Shown piece after piece: positions 1 through 8,077 of a stretch of DNA of 64,000 bases. The DNA is from Saccharospirillum sp. (GTDB lineage Bacteria; Pseudomonadota; Gammaproteobacteria; Pseudomonadales; Natronospirillaceae): positions 306,946 to 370,945 of the forward strand of contig JAGYIL010000004.1 of NCBI GenBank assembly GCA_018402545.1, read 5' to 3'. Positions within the stretch are counted from its first letter, which is position 1, and each line of letters opens with the position of its first letter. The notes under the pieces were generated by a model that ran no database searches, was not told where the DNA came from, and worked only from the letters and a program-made list of their open reading frames with translations. The position numbers were made by a program, and so were the translations under genes.

Positions 1-1
1 C

Positions 2-736
2 GTCACCCGCCTTGGCCACCTGAGCGTTGGCAAACACAACGAAACCGTGGTGATGTCCGACGCGCTCGGCTTTTCCACCCTGGTGATGATTCTGAACCAG
101 AACCGCGTTGCCGATCAGATGTCGCCCGCCTTGCTCGGCCCGTTTTATACCCGTAAAGACCCGGAATACCCGAACGGCTTCAACATCGCCCGGGATGAAC
201 CCAAAGAAACCGACATTCCCTTATTCGTGCGCGGCCGTGTGCAGGATAAACATGGCAAGCCGCTGGCCAATGCCCTGGTCGAAGTCTGGCACGCCTCACC
301 GGAAGGTCTGTACGACAACCAGGATGAGACCATGCCGGCCAACAACCTGCGCGGCAAATTCCGCACCGATGCCAGCGGCCAGTTCCACTTCCGCACCATA
401 CGCCCGGCCAGCTACCCGATTCCAACCCACGGCCTGGTTGGCGACATGTTGCGCGCTCAGGGCCGGCACCCGTTCCGCGCGGCGCACCTGCACTTCACCG
501 TATCGGCTGCTGACCACGCCACCCTGGTGACGCAGATTTTCCCGAAAGACGATCTGTTTGTGGAATCCGACTGTGTGTTCGGGGTGACCAGTGCCGATCT
601 GGCGGTCGACTTCCCGATGCACGACGACGGCAAAGCGCCGGATGACGACGTAACCGGCGCCTACTGCACGCTGGATTTAACCTTTGATTTATCGCCCGGT
701 GAATCGCGCTTGCCGCAATCACCGATCAATGCCTGA
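2..736 (+). CDS. Intradiol ring-cleavage dioxygenase, hydroxyquinol 1,2-dioxygenase type (5' truncated by window edge)
   Basis: The reading frame is open to the left edge, so the N-terminus lies outside the window; the GTG at 47 is only an internal codon. The product would open an aromatic diol or triol ring between its hydroxyls using non-haem Fe(III). The visible part has the end of the N-terminal helical linker domain (SDALGFSTLV) and the complete C-terminal beta-sandwich domain. The expected iron ligands are present: Tyr in GLYD, Tyr in SYPIP, and the two His of HLHF. The stretch GRHPFRAAHLHF and the YPIP motif match hydroxyquinol 1,2-dioxygenases better than catechol enzymes, as recalled from family sequences. 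It precedes a TRAP operon and probably acts on the ring product of the same pathway. Substrate choice (hydroxyquinol versus catechol or chlorocatechol) is inferred. Confidence 0.85.
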   Translation, partial: VTRLGHLSVGKHNETVVMSDALGFSTLVMILNQNRVADQMSPALLGPFYTRKDPEYPNGFNIARDEPKETDIPLFVRGRVQDKHGKPLANALVEVWHASPEGLYDNQDETMPANNLRGKFRTDASGQFHFRTIRPASYPIPTHGLVGDMLRAQGRHPFRAAHLHFTVSAADHATLVTQIFPKDDLFVESDCVFGVTSADLAVDFPMHDDGKAPDDDVTGAYCTLDLTFDLSPGESRLPQSPINA

Positions 737-800
737 CGACAAACAAACGACCCTTTTTTAAAGCAAGACTCTAAAAACAAAACAAGAGAGAGACGAAGCC

Positions 801-1892
801 ATGAAAACAACCATTACCCGGGGCGCCCTGGCAGGCACCCTGACGCTGGCCGCTACACTGCCAACCCTGGCATACGCCGAAGAAACCATTAACCTCACGG
901 TTGGTTCCAGCCACCCAACCACCATCCCCTGGGTCGGCATGATTCCGAACGTATTCATTCCCGAAGTCGACCGCATTCTTGCCGAAACCGGCGACTATGA
1001 AATCAACTGGACCGAAGCCTACGCCGGCCAGTTGTACGGCGCCAACGCGACGCTGACCTCGGTCGGCGATGGCATTGCCGACATCGGCTGGGTGTTCAGC
1101 TACCTCGAAGGATCGCGCATGCCGCTGAGCCAGTTGAGCGCTTACACCCCTTTCACCACCAGCGACCCGGAACTGATTCTGGACGTGTTTGTCGACCTGA
1201 TTAACGACCAGCCGGAATTGGCGGACGAATGGGAAGGCAACAACGTGGTGTTCCTGGGCGCGACCGCGTCCGATACCTACGACATCTACACCAACTTCCC
1301 GGTTGATGATTTATCCGACCTCGACGGCCGTCGCATTTCTGCACCGGGCGTATTGGGTGTCTGGCTCGACCCGGTCAACGCCACCCCGGTCGATGGCACC
1401 CTGGCCAGCTACTACACCGACATTCAGACTGGCGTGTCTGAGGGTGTTGTGACCCTGGCTACCGGCGCACTGCCGGCGCGCATTTATGAAGTGGCGCCTT
1501 ACATCACTCAGGTGAACCTGGGCGTGGTGTTCTCGGGCGGTATCGCCATTAACCTTGATCGGTTCGAAAGCCTGCCCGAAGCGGTTCAGGATGCGATGAA
1601 GCAAGCCGGTGCCGTCTACACCGCCGCCCACGGCCGTGACCTGGCCGAACGCTACCAGAGCTCACTCGACCGCATGGTGGAGCTGAGTGCCGATTCCAAC
1701 AACCCGGTTCAGATTACTGCTCTGACACCTGCACAACGCCAGGAGTGGATCGACGGCATGCCGGATTTGGCGCAACAGTGGGTCGATAACAACGAAGCCC
1801 GCAACCTGCCCGCCGGCGACATCCTGCAAGCCTACATGGATGCCATTCGCGAACGCGGCGTTCAGCCTGAACGCGCCTGGGACGAACTCTGA
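801..1892 (+). CDS. dctP: TRAP transporter substrate-binding protein, DctP family
   Basis: Periplasmic solute receptor that hands a carboxylate-type ligand to the membrane permease encoded just downstream. The first 26 residues form a signal peptide ending in AYA-EE, followed by a DctP-fold protein of the usual length (363 aa). A purine-rich GAGAGAG ribosome-binding region lies about 8 bases before the ATG. The ligand is not readable from sequence. The neighbouring ring-cleavage dioxygenase, nitroreductase and amidohydrolase suggest an aromatic or N-containing organic acid rather than a simple C4-dicarboxylate. The dctP-dctQ-dctM order and tight spacing indicate one operon. Confidence 0.9.
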   Translation: MKTTITRGALAGTLTLAATLPTLAYAEETINLTVGSSHPTTIPWVGMIPNVFIPEVDRILAETGDYEINWTEAYAGQLYGANATLTSVGDGIADIGWVFSYLEGSRMPLSQLSAYTPFTTSDPELILDVFVDLINDQPELADEWEGNNVVFLGATASDTYDIYTNFPVDDLSDLDGRRISAPGVLGVWLDPVNATPVDGTLASYYTDIQTGVSEGVVTLATGALPARIYEVAPYITQVNLGVVFSGGIAINLDRFESLPEAVQDAMKQAGAVYTAAHGRDLAERYQSSLDRMVELSADSNNPVQITALTPAQRQEWIDGMPDLAQQWVDNNEARNLPAGDILQAYMDAIRERGVQPERAWDEL

Positions 1893-1968
1893 GTTCGCTA
1901 ACCACCTCGATGCAACGGCCGGGCATTAGCCCGGCCGTAACAACGGGCACTCCCTGGAGCAGTATGCC

Positions 1969-2547
1969 ATGACCATTAAATCGCTATTATTCGGCCAGGG
2001 CACCGGTAACAGTCTGTTTGGCTACCTGGTAGACGGGCTGAACGCCGCCGGGTCGCTGTTGATCTTTGCCATCATGGCACTGATTTGTGCCGATGTTTTA
2101 TCCCGCAACCTGTTTAACCAACCCATCGACGGCGTAGCCGAAATGGTCGCCGCCTCGATCGTGATGATCGTTTTCCTGCAGTTGGCCAGCACGCTGCGCC
2201 ATGGCCGCCTGGCCCAGGCCGACATCTTTATTTACGGCTTTACCGTCTCCTTTCCCCGCATCGGGCGCAGTCTGACCACCCTCTACTACCTGGCCGGTGC
2301 GGCCATGCTGGGTGTGGTGTATCAGGGCACCGTGCCGGTGCTGATGCGTGCGATCGATCGCAATCAATTCTTTGGGGTGGAAGGGGTGTTTACCTTTCCC
2401 GTCTGGCCAATTCGCACCGTGGTGGTGTTTTGTGCGGCCGTCACCGTGTTGCAATTTCTGGTGCTGGCTGCGCGCGAAGCCATCTGCGTTGTGCGCGGTA
2501 CGCCGATTAACACACCCACCGCCCCCGATTCTGGAGAAGCCTCATGA
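1969..2547 (+). CDS. dctQ: TRAP transporter small permease, DctQ family
   Basis: Small membrane subunit that links the DctP receptor to the large permease. The 192-residue protein has about four hydrophobic segments, with the first membrane helix near residues 25-45 (AAGSLLIFAIMALICADVL). A GGAG ribosome-binding site lies 9 bases upstream of the ATG. Its stop codon overlaps the start of dctM by four bases (ATGA), typical of translational coupling in TRAP operons. A short C-terminal hydrophilic tail (about 20 residues) is unremarkable. The family assignment rests on position, size and topology more than on motifs. Confidence 0.88.
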   Translation: MTIKSLLFGQGTGNSLFGYLVDGLNAAGSLLIFAIMALICADVLSRNLFNQPIDGVAEMVAASIVMIVFLQLASTLRHGRLAQADIFIYGFTVSFPRIGRSLTTLYYLAGAAMLGVVYQGTVPVLMRAIDRNQFFGVEGVFTFPVWPIRTVVVFCAAVTVLQFLVLAAREAICVVRGTPINTPTAPDSGEAS

Positions 2548-3869
2548 CCGGTTTGGAAATTGGCCTGGTTGCCGTCGTGGTCATGCTGGTGCTGATTTAT
2601 ATTGGCATGCACATCAGCATTGCGCTGATGCTGGTTTCTTTTGGTGCCATTGCCACCCTGCGTGATTCCGGCCTGGCCACACGCATGGTCGCCGCCGCCG
2701 CGAACGATTCCCTCGGCAGTTATTTATACGGCGTGGTGCCCTTGTTTGTGTTGATGGGCTTGCTCGTCGTGGTCTCCGGCGTGGGGCGCGATACCTTCGA
2801 TGTGTTTCAGCGCTTGCTGCGCAAAGTGCGCGGCGGCCTCGGGCTGGCAACCGTGGGTGCCAATGGTATTTTTGCGTCCATCACCGGCATCAGCGTTGCT
2901 TCGGCGGCGGTGTTCACACAAGTCGCCGTGCCCGAAATGCGTCGCCATGGGTACACCCCGAAATTCTCGGTGGGCGTAGTGGCCGGCAGCTCGGTATTGG
3001 GCATGCTGATTCCGCCTTCATTGCTGATGATCGTGTATGGCGTGTTGGCTGAACAATCTGTAGGCCGCATGTTCATTGCCGGTATTATCCCGGGCCTGAT
3101 TCTCGCGGTGTGCTTCTGCATCACCATTATGGTGCTCGCCTATGCCTTCCCAGCGTTCATGAACCAGCAAGGCCACCAGCCCGTTGCCGACCAGGAAGGG
3201 GCAAACCCGTCACGCCTGGCCCTGGCCAGCAAACTGATCCCGATCCTGATTTTAATGCTGCTGGTATTGGGCGGTCTGTACTCCGGGTTCTTCACGCCAA
3301 CAGAAGCCGGTGCCGTCGGCGCCTGCGGTGCCCTGGTGCTGGCGCTGGCAAAACGCCGCCTAACCTGGGGTTCCTTTTACAAGGTGCTGGGCGAAACCGG
3401 CCACGTGGCGGTGTCCATCCTGTTTCTGATTCTCGCCGCCTCCCTGTACAGCCGCATGCTTGCGCTCACCGGTTTGCCGATGTCCGTCGCGCAATGGGTG
3501 ACCTCGCTCGACCTGGCCGTATATGAATTTCTGTTCGTGTATTTGCTGGTCATCATATTGATGGGCTGCATCATCGATTCGGTTTCGATCATGCTGATTG
3601 TGTTGCCCATTGTATTGCCGATTGCCCAGTTCTTCGGGCTCGACCTGATCTGGTTTGGTGTCATTACCGTGGTCGCGGTTGAGATTGGCCTGGTAACGCC
3701 TCCGTTCGGTATTTCGGTGTACACGGTGAAAGCCAGCCTGAACGACGACACCGTCTCGGTAAAAGAAATCTTCAAAGGGGTAACCCCTTTCTTCATCGCC
3801 ATGCTGTTCGCACTCTTTGTGCTCACGGTGTTTCCAGCGCTCTCTACCACGCTGGCTTACATGTATTAG
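2544..3869 (+). CDS. dctM: TRAP transporter large permease, DctM family
   Basis: Ion-coupled transport subunit of the tripartite transporter. It is 441 residues with roughly twelve membrane segments, and it carries the family signatures: GxVVAGSSVLGMLIPPS near residues 145-160 and GLVTPPFGISVY near residue 385. The TPTEAGAVGA stretch near residue 252 is also conserved in DctM. It overlaps dctQ by four bases and is followed after 14 bases by the nitroreductase gene, so import and metabolism appear to be co-transcribed. Length and topology are normal for the family. Confidence 0.92.
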   Translation: MTGLEIGLVAVVVMLVLIYIGMHISIALMLVSFGAIATLRDSGLATRMVAAAANDSLGSYLYGVVPLFVLMGLLVVVSGVGRDTFDVFQRLLRKVRGGLGLATVGANGIFASITGISVASAAVFTQVAVPEMRRHGYTPKFSVGVVAGSSVLGMLIPPSLLMIVYGVLAEQSVGRMFIAGIIPGLILAVCFCITIMVLAYAFPAFMNQQGHQPVADQEGANPSRLALASKLIPILILMLLVLGGLYSGFFTPTEAGAVGACGALVLALAKRRLTWGSFYKVLGETGHVAVSILFLILAASLYSRMLALTGLPMSVAQWVTSLDLAVYEFLFVYLLVIILMGCIIDSVSIMLIVLPIVLPIAQFFGLDLIWFGVITVVAVEIGLVTPPFGISVYTVKASLNDDTVSVKEIFKGVTPFFIAMLFALFVLTVFPALSTTLAYMY

Positions 3870-3883
3870 AGGTAACTGCTGCC

Positions 3884-4519
3884 ATGACATCAATGTCGAC
3901 CGCACCCCTGGAAGACGCGCGCCACACCCCGCTGGATGATTGCGCGCTCAACCAACTGTTCTACGGCGCCCGCACCTTTGCCTACTGGCAAGACCGGCCC
4001 GTCGACGACAACAAGCTGTGCCAACTGGCCGAGCTTTCCGGCCTGGCCCCGACCAGCATGAACTGCAACCCGCTGCGCATCTATTTTCTGCGCTCGGCCG
4101 AGGCGCGCGAGCAACTGGTGCCCGCACTTAAGGAAGGTAACGTAGAGAAAGTACGCCAGGCCCCGGTAACCGCCATACTGGCCTACGACCGCCGCTTCTA
4201 CGACAACTTGCCAACCCTGTTCCCACACAACAAAGACGCCCGCTCCCTGTTTGTGGGCAACGAACCCCTGCGCGAAGAAACCGCCTTTCGCAACGGCAGC
4301 CTGCAGGGTGGCTATTTCATTCTGGCCGCCCGCGCACTGGGGCTCGATTGCGGCCCGATCTCCGGCTTCGATAACGACAAGGTCGACCAGATTTTCTTCG
4401 GTACCGAGAACCCGCACCTGCGCAGCAACTTTATTTGCAACCTGGGCTACGGCGACGAAACCCGGCTGCACGCGCGCGGCCCGCGCCTGAGTTTTGAAGA
4501 AAGCTGCCGGCTGTTGTAA
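3884..4519 (+). CDS. Nitroreductase-family flavoprotein, RutE-like
   Basis: FMN-dependent reductase of the nitroreductase fold, 211 aa. From recall, its motifs line up with E. coli RutE, the malonic semialdehyde reductase of uracil catabolism: GPTS-type AxTSMNCNP near residue 58, AETAFRN..LQGGYF in the middle, ALGLDCGPxSGFD, and the LGYGDET...RLSFEE C-terminus. Other rut genes are absent, so the substrate may differ. Given the ring-cleavage dioxygenase upstream, reduction of a semialdehyde, quinone or nitro intermediate is possible. A GAGG sequence overlapping the dctM stop is the likely ribosome-binding site. An in-frame ATG three codons downstream is an alternative start. Function beyond the family is inferred. 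Confidence 0.82.
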   Translation: MTSMSTAPLEDARHTPLDDCALNQLFYGARTFAYWQDRPVDDNKLCQLAELSGLAPTSMNCNPLRIYFLRSAEAREQLVPALKEGNVEKVRQAPVTAILAYDRRFYDNLPTLFPHNKDARSLFVGNEPLREETAFRNGSLQGGYFILAARALGLDCGPISGFDNDKVDQIFFGTENPHLRSNFICNLGYGDETRLHARGPRLSFEESCRLL

Positions 4520-4616
4520 GCCGGCGTTTAACGCAAACGTGAACAGATATAGACATCGTCGCAACGGCGACGAACCAACAAACAACGACAAACAAGAACA
4601 ACAAGAGGATTCTGAA

Positions 4617-6140
4617 ATGTGCAGACTGTGTGACGCCACCAAAGCCAGCGGCCATTCCGAAGGCCGCAGAGACTTCCTGAAAATGGCCGCCGCCACCGGT
4701 GCCGTAGCGGCTTCCATGCCGTTACTGGCCGGGGGCGCACAGGCCGCCGCCCACTCACCCCAAGCCGAAATGCCCACCGGCATCGGCAACGAAGGCCGCC
4801 GCACCCTAATCAAAGGCGGCGCCGTGATGTCGATGGACCCAAACATACCCGACCTGCCCGTGGGGGATGTACTGCTCGAAGGCAAGCGCATTGTGCAAAT
4901 TGCCCCGTCGATCAGCGTGGGTGACGACGTAGCGGTAATTAACGCCAAAGGCAAAGTCGTCATGCCCGGCTTCATCGATACACACCACCACCAGTTCGAA
5001 ACCGCCCTGCGCAGCTTCCTGGCCGATGGCATTTTAATTAACGATGGCCAGCCACACAGCGAGCGCAACTACTACGAGACGATTCTGCAAAACTTCTCGA
5101 TGCATTACCGCACCGAAGACGTCTACATCAACGAACTGTTCGCCGGCCTTTCGCAACTCGATGCGGGTGTAACCACGGTAATGGACGTAAGCCAGATCCA
5201 CCATTCACCGGAACATTCCGACGCCGCCATTCTGGGCCTGAAAGACGCCGGCCGCCGCGGTGTGTTCGGCTACTTCGAAGGCTGGGGCGACCGCGCCCAA
5301 TACCCGCAGGATGCCACCCGCATTCGCCAGCAGCACTTCGCATCCGACGACCAGTTGACCAGTATGGTGATGGGCGGTGAAATCTACCTGCCGGGCTACG
5401 AAGAAGCCTGGCGCATCGGCCGCGAACTGAACCTGCCGATTGCCCTGCACGTGGTAGGCACCTTCGGCATGGCCGACACCTTCGACCAACTGGCGCGCGA
5501 CGGCCAGTTCGGTGCCGACAACATTTTCATTCACATGACCGGCATGAGCGACATGGCCTGGCAGGCCGCCGCCGACGCGGGTTCACACGTATCCCTGTCA
5601 GTGCCGATTGAGATGACCATGCGCCACGGCATGCCACCCATCCAGAAATGCCTGGACATGGGCCTACAACCTTCGCTCTCCAGCGACGTGGAATGCACCA
5701 TGACCGCCGACCCCTTTACCCAAATGCGCTCAACGATGACGCTGCAACGCGCCTTCGTAAACGAAAAGGCCCTGGCCGGTGAAGACAACCTGCCAGGCCT
5801 GCTGACCGCCCGCGACTGCATCCGCTTCCACACCCTCGAAGGCGCCCGCGGCCTGAAGCTGGACCACAAAGTCGGCAGCCTCACCCCGGGCAAAGAAGCC
5901 GACATCATCCTGCTGGACGCCGAAGCCATTAACGTAACCCCGCTGAACCATGTACCCGGTGCGGTGGTTACCCTAATGGAACGAAACAACGTAGACACCG
6001 TGCTGGTAGCCGGCAAAATCCGCAAGTGGCAGGGCAAACTGGTGGATGTGGATGTAGACCACCTGCGTGGGCAGTTGGAAGCCAGCCGTGACTACCTGTT
6101 TGAAGCCGCAGGCATAGAGCAAGACCTGTTCCGCACCTAA
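4617..6140 (+). CDS. Tat-exported metal-dependent amidohydrolase (cytosine deaminase/AtzB-like superfamily)
   Basis: Hydrolytic deaminase or dechlorinase-type enzyme of the amidohydrolase TIM-barrel superfamily. The ATG at 4617 is chosen because it follows AAGAGGA and gives an N-terminus with a twin-arginine signal (RRDFLKM at residues 17-23, cleavage near 44), so the folded enzyme should act in the periplasm. Metal-site residues are visible: three consecutive His in FIDTHHHQ (123-125), His 278 in ALHVVG, His 306 in FIHMTG and Asp 357 in SSDVE. The C-terminal beta-sandwich piece ends with GSLTPGKEADIILL, a family hallmark. Most cytosine or S-adenosylhomocysteine deaminase relatives are cytoplasmic, so the Tat signal is unusual. 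The substrate is unknown. The neighbours suggest an amino- or halo-substituted ring compound processed before or during uptake. Confidence 0.85.
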   Translation: MCRLCDATKASGHSEGRRDFLKMAAATGAVAASMPLLAGGAQAAAHSPQAEMPTGIGNEGRRTLIKGGAVMSMDPNIPDLPVGDVLLEGKRIVQIAPSISVGDDVAVINAKGKVVMPGFIDTHHHQFETALRSFLADGILINDGQPHSERNYYETILQNFSMHYRTEDVYINELFAGLSQLDAGVTTVMDVSQIHHSPEHSDAAILGLKDAGRRGVFGYFEGWGDRAQYPQDATRIRQQHFASDDQLTSMVMGGEIYLPGYEEAWRIGRELNLPIALHVVGTFGMADTFDQLARDGQFGADNIFIHMTGMSDMAWQAAADAGSHVSLSVPIEMTMRHGMPPIQKCLDMGLQPSLSSDVECTMTADPFTQMRSTMTLQRAFVNEKALAGEDNLPGLLTARDCIRFHTLEGARGLKLDHKVGSLTPGKEADIILLDAEAINVTPLNHVPGAVVTLMERNNVDTVLVAGKIRKWQGKLVDVDVDHLRGQLEASRDYLFEAAGIEQDLFRT

Positions 6141-6158
6141 CAGCGCCTGTTCAACCAA

Positions 6159-6186
6159 GCCAGGCAGCCCCAACAGGCTGCCTGGC
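6159..6186 (+). terminator. Perfect 11-bp hairpin after the catabolic operon
   Basis: GCCAGGCAGCC and its exact reverse complement flank a six-base loop 18 bases after the amidohydrolase stop codon. No run of T follows, so it may be a processing or 3'-protecting hairpin, or a weak terminator, rather than a classical intrinsic terminator. Confidence 0.5.
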
Positions 6187-6196
6187 AGCTCTAGTG

Positions 6197-6367
6197 GGAG
6201 GGCAGTCCTCTGCGCGACAGGAAGTATGCCTAACCACAGACCCCCAACACCGCAGGTCCACACCAACCCCAACCCCCGCACCCAATCAAACCAACCACAC
6301 ACCAACCCCCGGCAAAGACTCGGCAATACCCTCCCTGTAGGAGGGCAGTCCCCTGCGCGACAGGAAG
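6197..6367. repeat. Pair of 28-bp REP-like direct repeats
   Basis: The sequence GGAGGGCAGTCC followed by CTGCGCGACAGGAAG occurs at 6197-6224 and again at 6340-6367 with a single difference. The 28-mer contains an internal GCAG/CTGC palindrome and an upstream GGAG, which resembles the layout of Pseudomonas-type REP elements. The spacer between the copies is C/A-rich and has no coding signal. Confidence 0.6.
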
Positions 6368-6392
6368 CAAAGCAAACCACAGAACCCAACCC

Positions 6393-6419
6393 CCGTTCAG
6401 CCTGAGCCTGTCGAAGGCC
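6393..6419. repeat. CCTGAGCCTGTCGAAGG dispersed palindromic motif
   Basis: This 27-bp stretch contains the TTCAGCCTGAGCCTGTCGAAGG motif (written here in part), which I recall as a widely dispersed intergenic sequence in many bacterial genomes. It is a single copy here, lying just before the AT-rich accessory block. Confidence 0.45.
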
Positions 6420-6795
6420 CTTGGGGAGCAAACCCAACCACCGAAAATGACAAATTCAGGGAGGCGCGAATGACACCCCCTACCACATAACTACTTGCGA
6501 ACTTCGTCACAGAGTGCCATGGTGTCAAAATAACCATTTTGCATTGCTGGACCCAGTAACCGCGACGTATATTCCGTGAGATACCCGGGGTATGTGTCAA
6601 TGACGACGCTGATGGCGGGGATAGTCGTCGGCAGTGAAGGATTTGTCAGATTTGATATTTAGCCCTTGTGATCGTCGATGTCGGTTTGAAGCACCATAGG
6701 CCAGGGTTTGTAGGGGTGAAAGTGATGCGTTGGATGCCGGAGTTAATTGGAATATGTGGCGCAAATGACGATAAAAAATAGCTTTAGAGTTTCCA
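6420..6795. other. Intergenic boundary between GC-rich backbone and AT-rich cassette block
   Basis: No convincing gene is present in these 376 bases. Base composition changes here from GC-rich to AT-rich, marking the left edge of the accessory block. I looked for an integron integrase or a clear attI site and found neither. A short palindrome, ATACCCGGGGTAT, lies near 6581. Confidence 0.4.
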
Positions 6796-7191
6796 ATGAT
6801 TGAACTTTCAGACACAAGCATTCGCCTTTACAGAAAGAAGGATGGTCGTGTTTCCGTAAAACTGCGGAGCTACCTACTCGTAAATACCAACGTCGGGTTC
6901 AGTCTCCCCGCTTACTTAAAGAACATATCTCTGCGACTAAAGTTGGCTTCTGGCGAAGAGCTAAAGTTTCAGGAGGTATCGTTTTCCAGCGATGTGGAGT
7001 GCTATGCCATGGAAACAATGGTACATGGATTCTGGGGGTCTGGAGTGCTGGAAATGGACAAGACCGAAGACACGGTGGGTCAATTAATACTGGATTACCA
7101 TCTGAGCTTTACTGGGCACGCCACCGAGAAACCAGCTAGTATCAGTTACGTTGTTCCAGTCATAAAGCGGTCCACAGCCTATGAGCTCTAA
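6796..7191 (+). CDS. Hypothetical protein, first gene of the cassette block
   Basis: I do not recognise this 131-residue protein. It is soluble by composition, has no signal peptide, and is rich in beta-type alternating patterns (SIRLYRKKDGRVSVKLRSY, SYVVPVI). It has AT-rich codon use unlike the operon upstream. It ends inside the left part of an attC-like site (7185-7269), which is how the last gene of an integron cassette normally meets its recombination site. No strong ribosome-binding site precedes the ATG. Confidence 0.6.
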   Translation: MIELSDTSIRLYRKKDGRVSVKLRSYLLVNTNVGFSLPAYLKNISLRLKLASGEELKFQEVSFSSDVECYAMETMVHGFWGSGVLEMDKTEDTVGQLILDYHLSFTGHATEKPASISYVVPVIKRSTAYEL

Positions 7192-7269
7192 CAATGCCAG
7201 GCACAGTGACGGTTTTTTCGTTGCGGCTTCGCCTCCACTACAAAGCAGCGCGTGCTGGTGGCGTTATAT
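7185..7269 (+). other. attC-like recombination site 1
   Basis: The left arm contains TAACAATGCCAGGCAC and the right arm GTGCTGGTGGCGTTATAT. Reverse-complementing the right arm gives TAAC, GCCA and GCAC in the same order, with a few unpaired bases as expected for folded attC sites. A variable palindromic centre lies between. The site overlaps the stop codon of the upstream gene and ends 16 bases before the next gene. Confidence 0.62.
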
Positions 7270-7284
7270 GACAGAGGAACCTCA

Positions 7285-7653
7285 ATGAAATTTATAGACC
7301 AATTGGCACAAATCGCTGAAAGCTCAGTGTTGAACGCGCTTTCATCAGACGTCAAGAAAGATGACATCGTTGAGTTTCAAGAGCATGAATTTTCCGGAGT
7401 GAAAGGTGTCGTCATGCTCGTCGGTTATGTAAGCCACAATATCGAGGATGGTAGTTGCATTGCAGTACTCAACCCTGACGAATCAATCAAAGAAGCATTA
7501 AAGCCCAATGTGGGTTACAACTCTGGCATCCTGAAAGAGATTGTCGCTCAAAAATGTGATGCCCTAGTTCAAGTTTGGATAGATGCTTACAAACCCAAAA
7601 AAGATCGTTTATCGATACTTACAAAGTACAGATCAAGAAAACGTACAGCATGA
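7285..7653 (+). CDS. Hypothetical cassette protein
   Basis: A 122-residue protein of unknown function. The ATG at 7285 is preferred to the GTG at 7252 because AGGAA precedes it and because 7252 lies inside the attC-like site. It is predicted soluble, with an amphipathic N-terminal helix (FIDQLAQIAESSVLNAL), a central valine-rich beta region (VKGVVMLVGYVS) and a basic C-terminus (KYRSRKRTA). The position just after one attC-like site and just before another marks it as a cassette gene. Confidence 0.62.
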   Translation: MKFIDQLAQIAESSVLNALSSDVKKDDIVEFQEHEFSGVKGVVMLVGYVSHNIEDGSCIAVLNPDESIKEALKPNVGYNSGILKEIVAQKCDALVQVWIDAYKPKKDRLSILTKYRSRKRTA

Positions 7654-7681
7654 AAGCTCCAGACCGAGGCCACTGCTGTCA

Positions 7682-7737
7682 CATAACCATTTGCTCTTGC
7701 GGACTCGGTTTCCTCGCTCGCAAAGCAAGGCGCTATT
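7682..7737 (+). other. attC-like recombination site 2 (degenerate)
   Basis: The left arm, ATAACCATTTGCTCTTGC, and right arm, GCAAAGCAAGGCGCTATTT, pair imperfectly through TTGCTYTTGC. The right core reads GCTATTT rather than GTTRRRY, so the site may be decayed. It sits between two + strand cassette genes. Confidence 0.45.
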
Positions 7738-7757
7738 TTCTCAGAAGGAGTTGATCA

Positions 7758-7985
7758 ATGTGGAAAAATGGAACCGCTGATTCTACTCAGATTGGCTATG
7801 TGAATCGAAACAATCAAAAGAACCATGGAACTCGTGGCAAAAGAGGCACAGATCATAATGCAACTACCTACAAGCTTGAGTGCTTGCAGCAGGGTTGCGG
7901 TTTTATCTATGGCGCCAATGGCACCGATGTGTTTCACCGAAAATGTCCTAAATGCCAGAAAGGAAACCCAGGAATTGATTACTAA
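7758..7985 (+). CDS. Small zinc-ribbon-like cassette protein
   Basis: A 75-residue protein with an AAGGAG ribosome-binding site placed 8 bases before the ATG. The start is therefore well supported. The second half holds a Cys cluster (LECLQQGCGF ... KCPKCQKG) that looks like a zinc ribbon. The N-terminus, MWKNGTADSTQIGYVNRN, recurs, as I recall, in small hypothetical proteins of many Gram-negative bacteria, including integron cassettes. No function is established to my knowledge. It lies between attC-like sites 2 and 3. Confidence 0.72.
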   Translation: MWKNGTADSTQIGYVNRNNQKNHGTRGKRGTDHNATTYKLECLQQGCGFIYGANGTDVFHRKCPKCQKGNPGIDY

Positions 7986-7987
7986 GC

Positions 7988-8060
7988 ACATTACAATCGC
8001 AAGCACACCGGGCCTTCGGCCCTCTACTTGCTACGCTCGCGTGAGTTGCGGGCGTTATAA
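7988..8060 (+). other. attC-like recombination site 3
   Basis: The left arm ATTACAATCGCAAGCAC pairs with the right arm GTGAGTTGCGGGCGTTATAA through CGCAA and CAC, with an extrahelical base, and has a palindromic centre (GGGCCTTCGGCCC). The right core, GTTATAA, fits the GTTRRRY consensus well. This is the best-formed site in the block. Confidence 0.68.
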
Positions 8061-8077
8061 GTATTAGGAGTTTCACA

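Noticed and set aside
4494..4616. N-terminal extension of the amidohydrolase
   Set aside because: It overlaps the nitroreductase gene, lacks its own ribosome-binding site and would bury the Tat signal; ATG 4617 is favoured.
3890..5068. Long minus-strand open frame opposite the nitroreductase and amidohydrolase
   Set aside because: It is the mirror frame of GC-rich coding sequence, with no recognisable family and conflicting with two well-supported genes.
6420..6795. Integron integrase or attI next to the cassette array
   Set aside because: No tyrosine-recombinase frame or attI core in this gap or elsewhere in the window.
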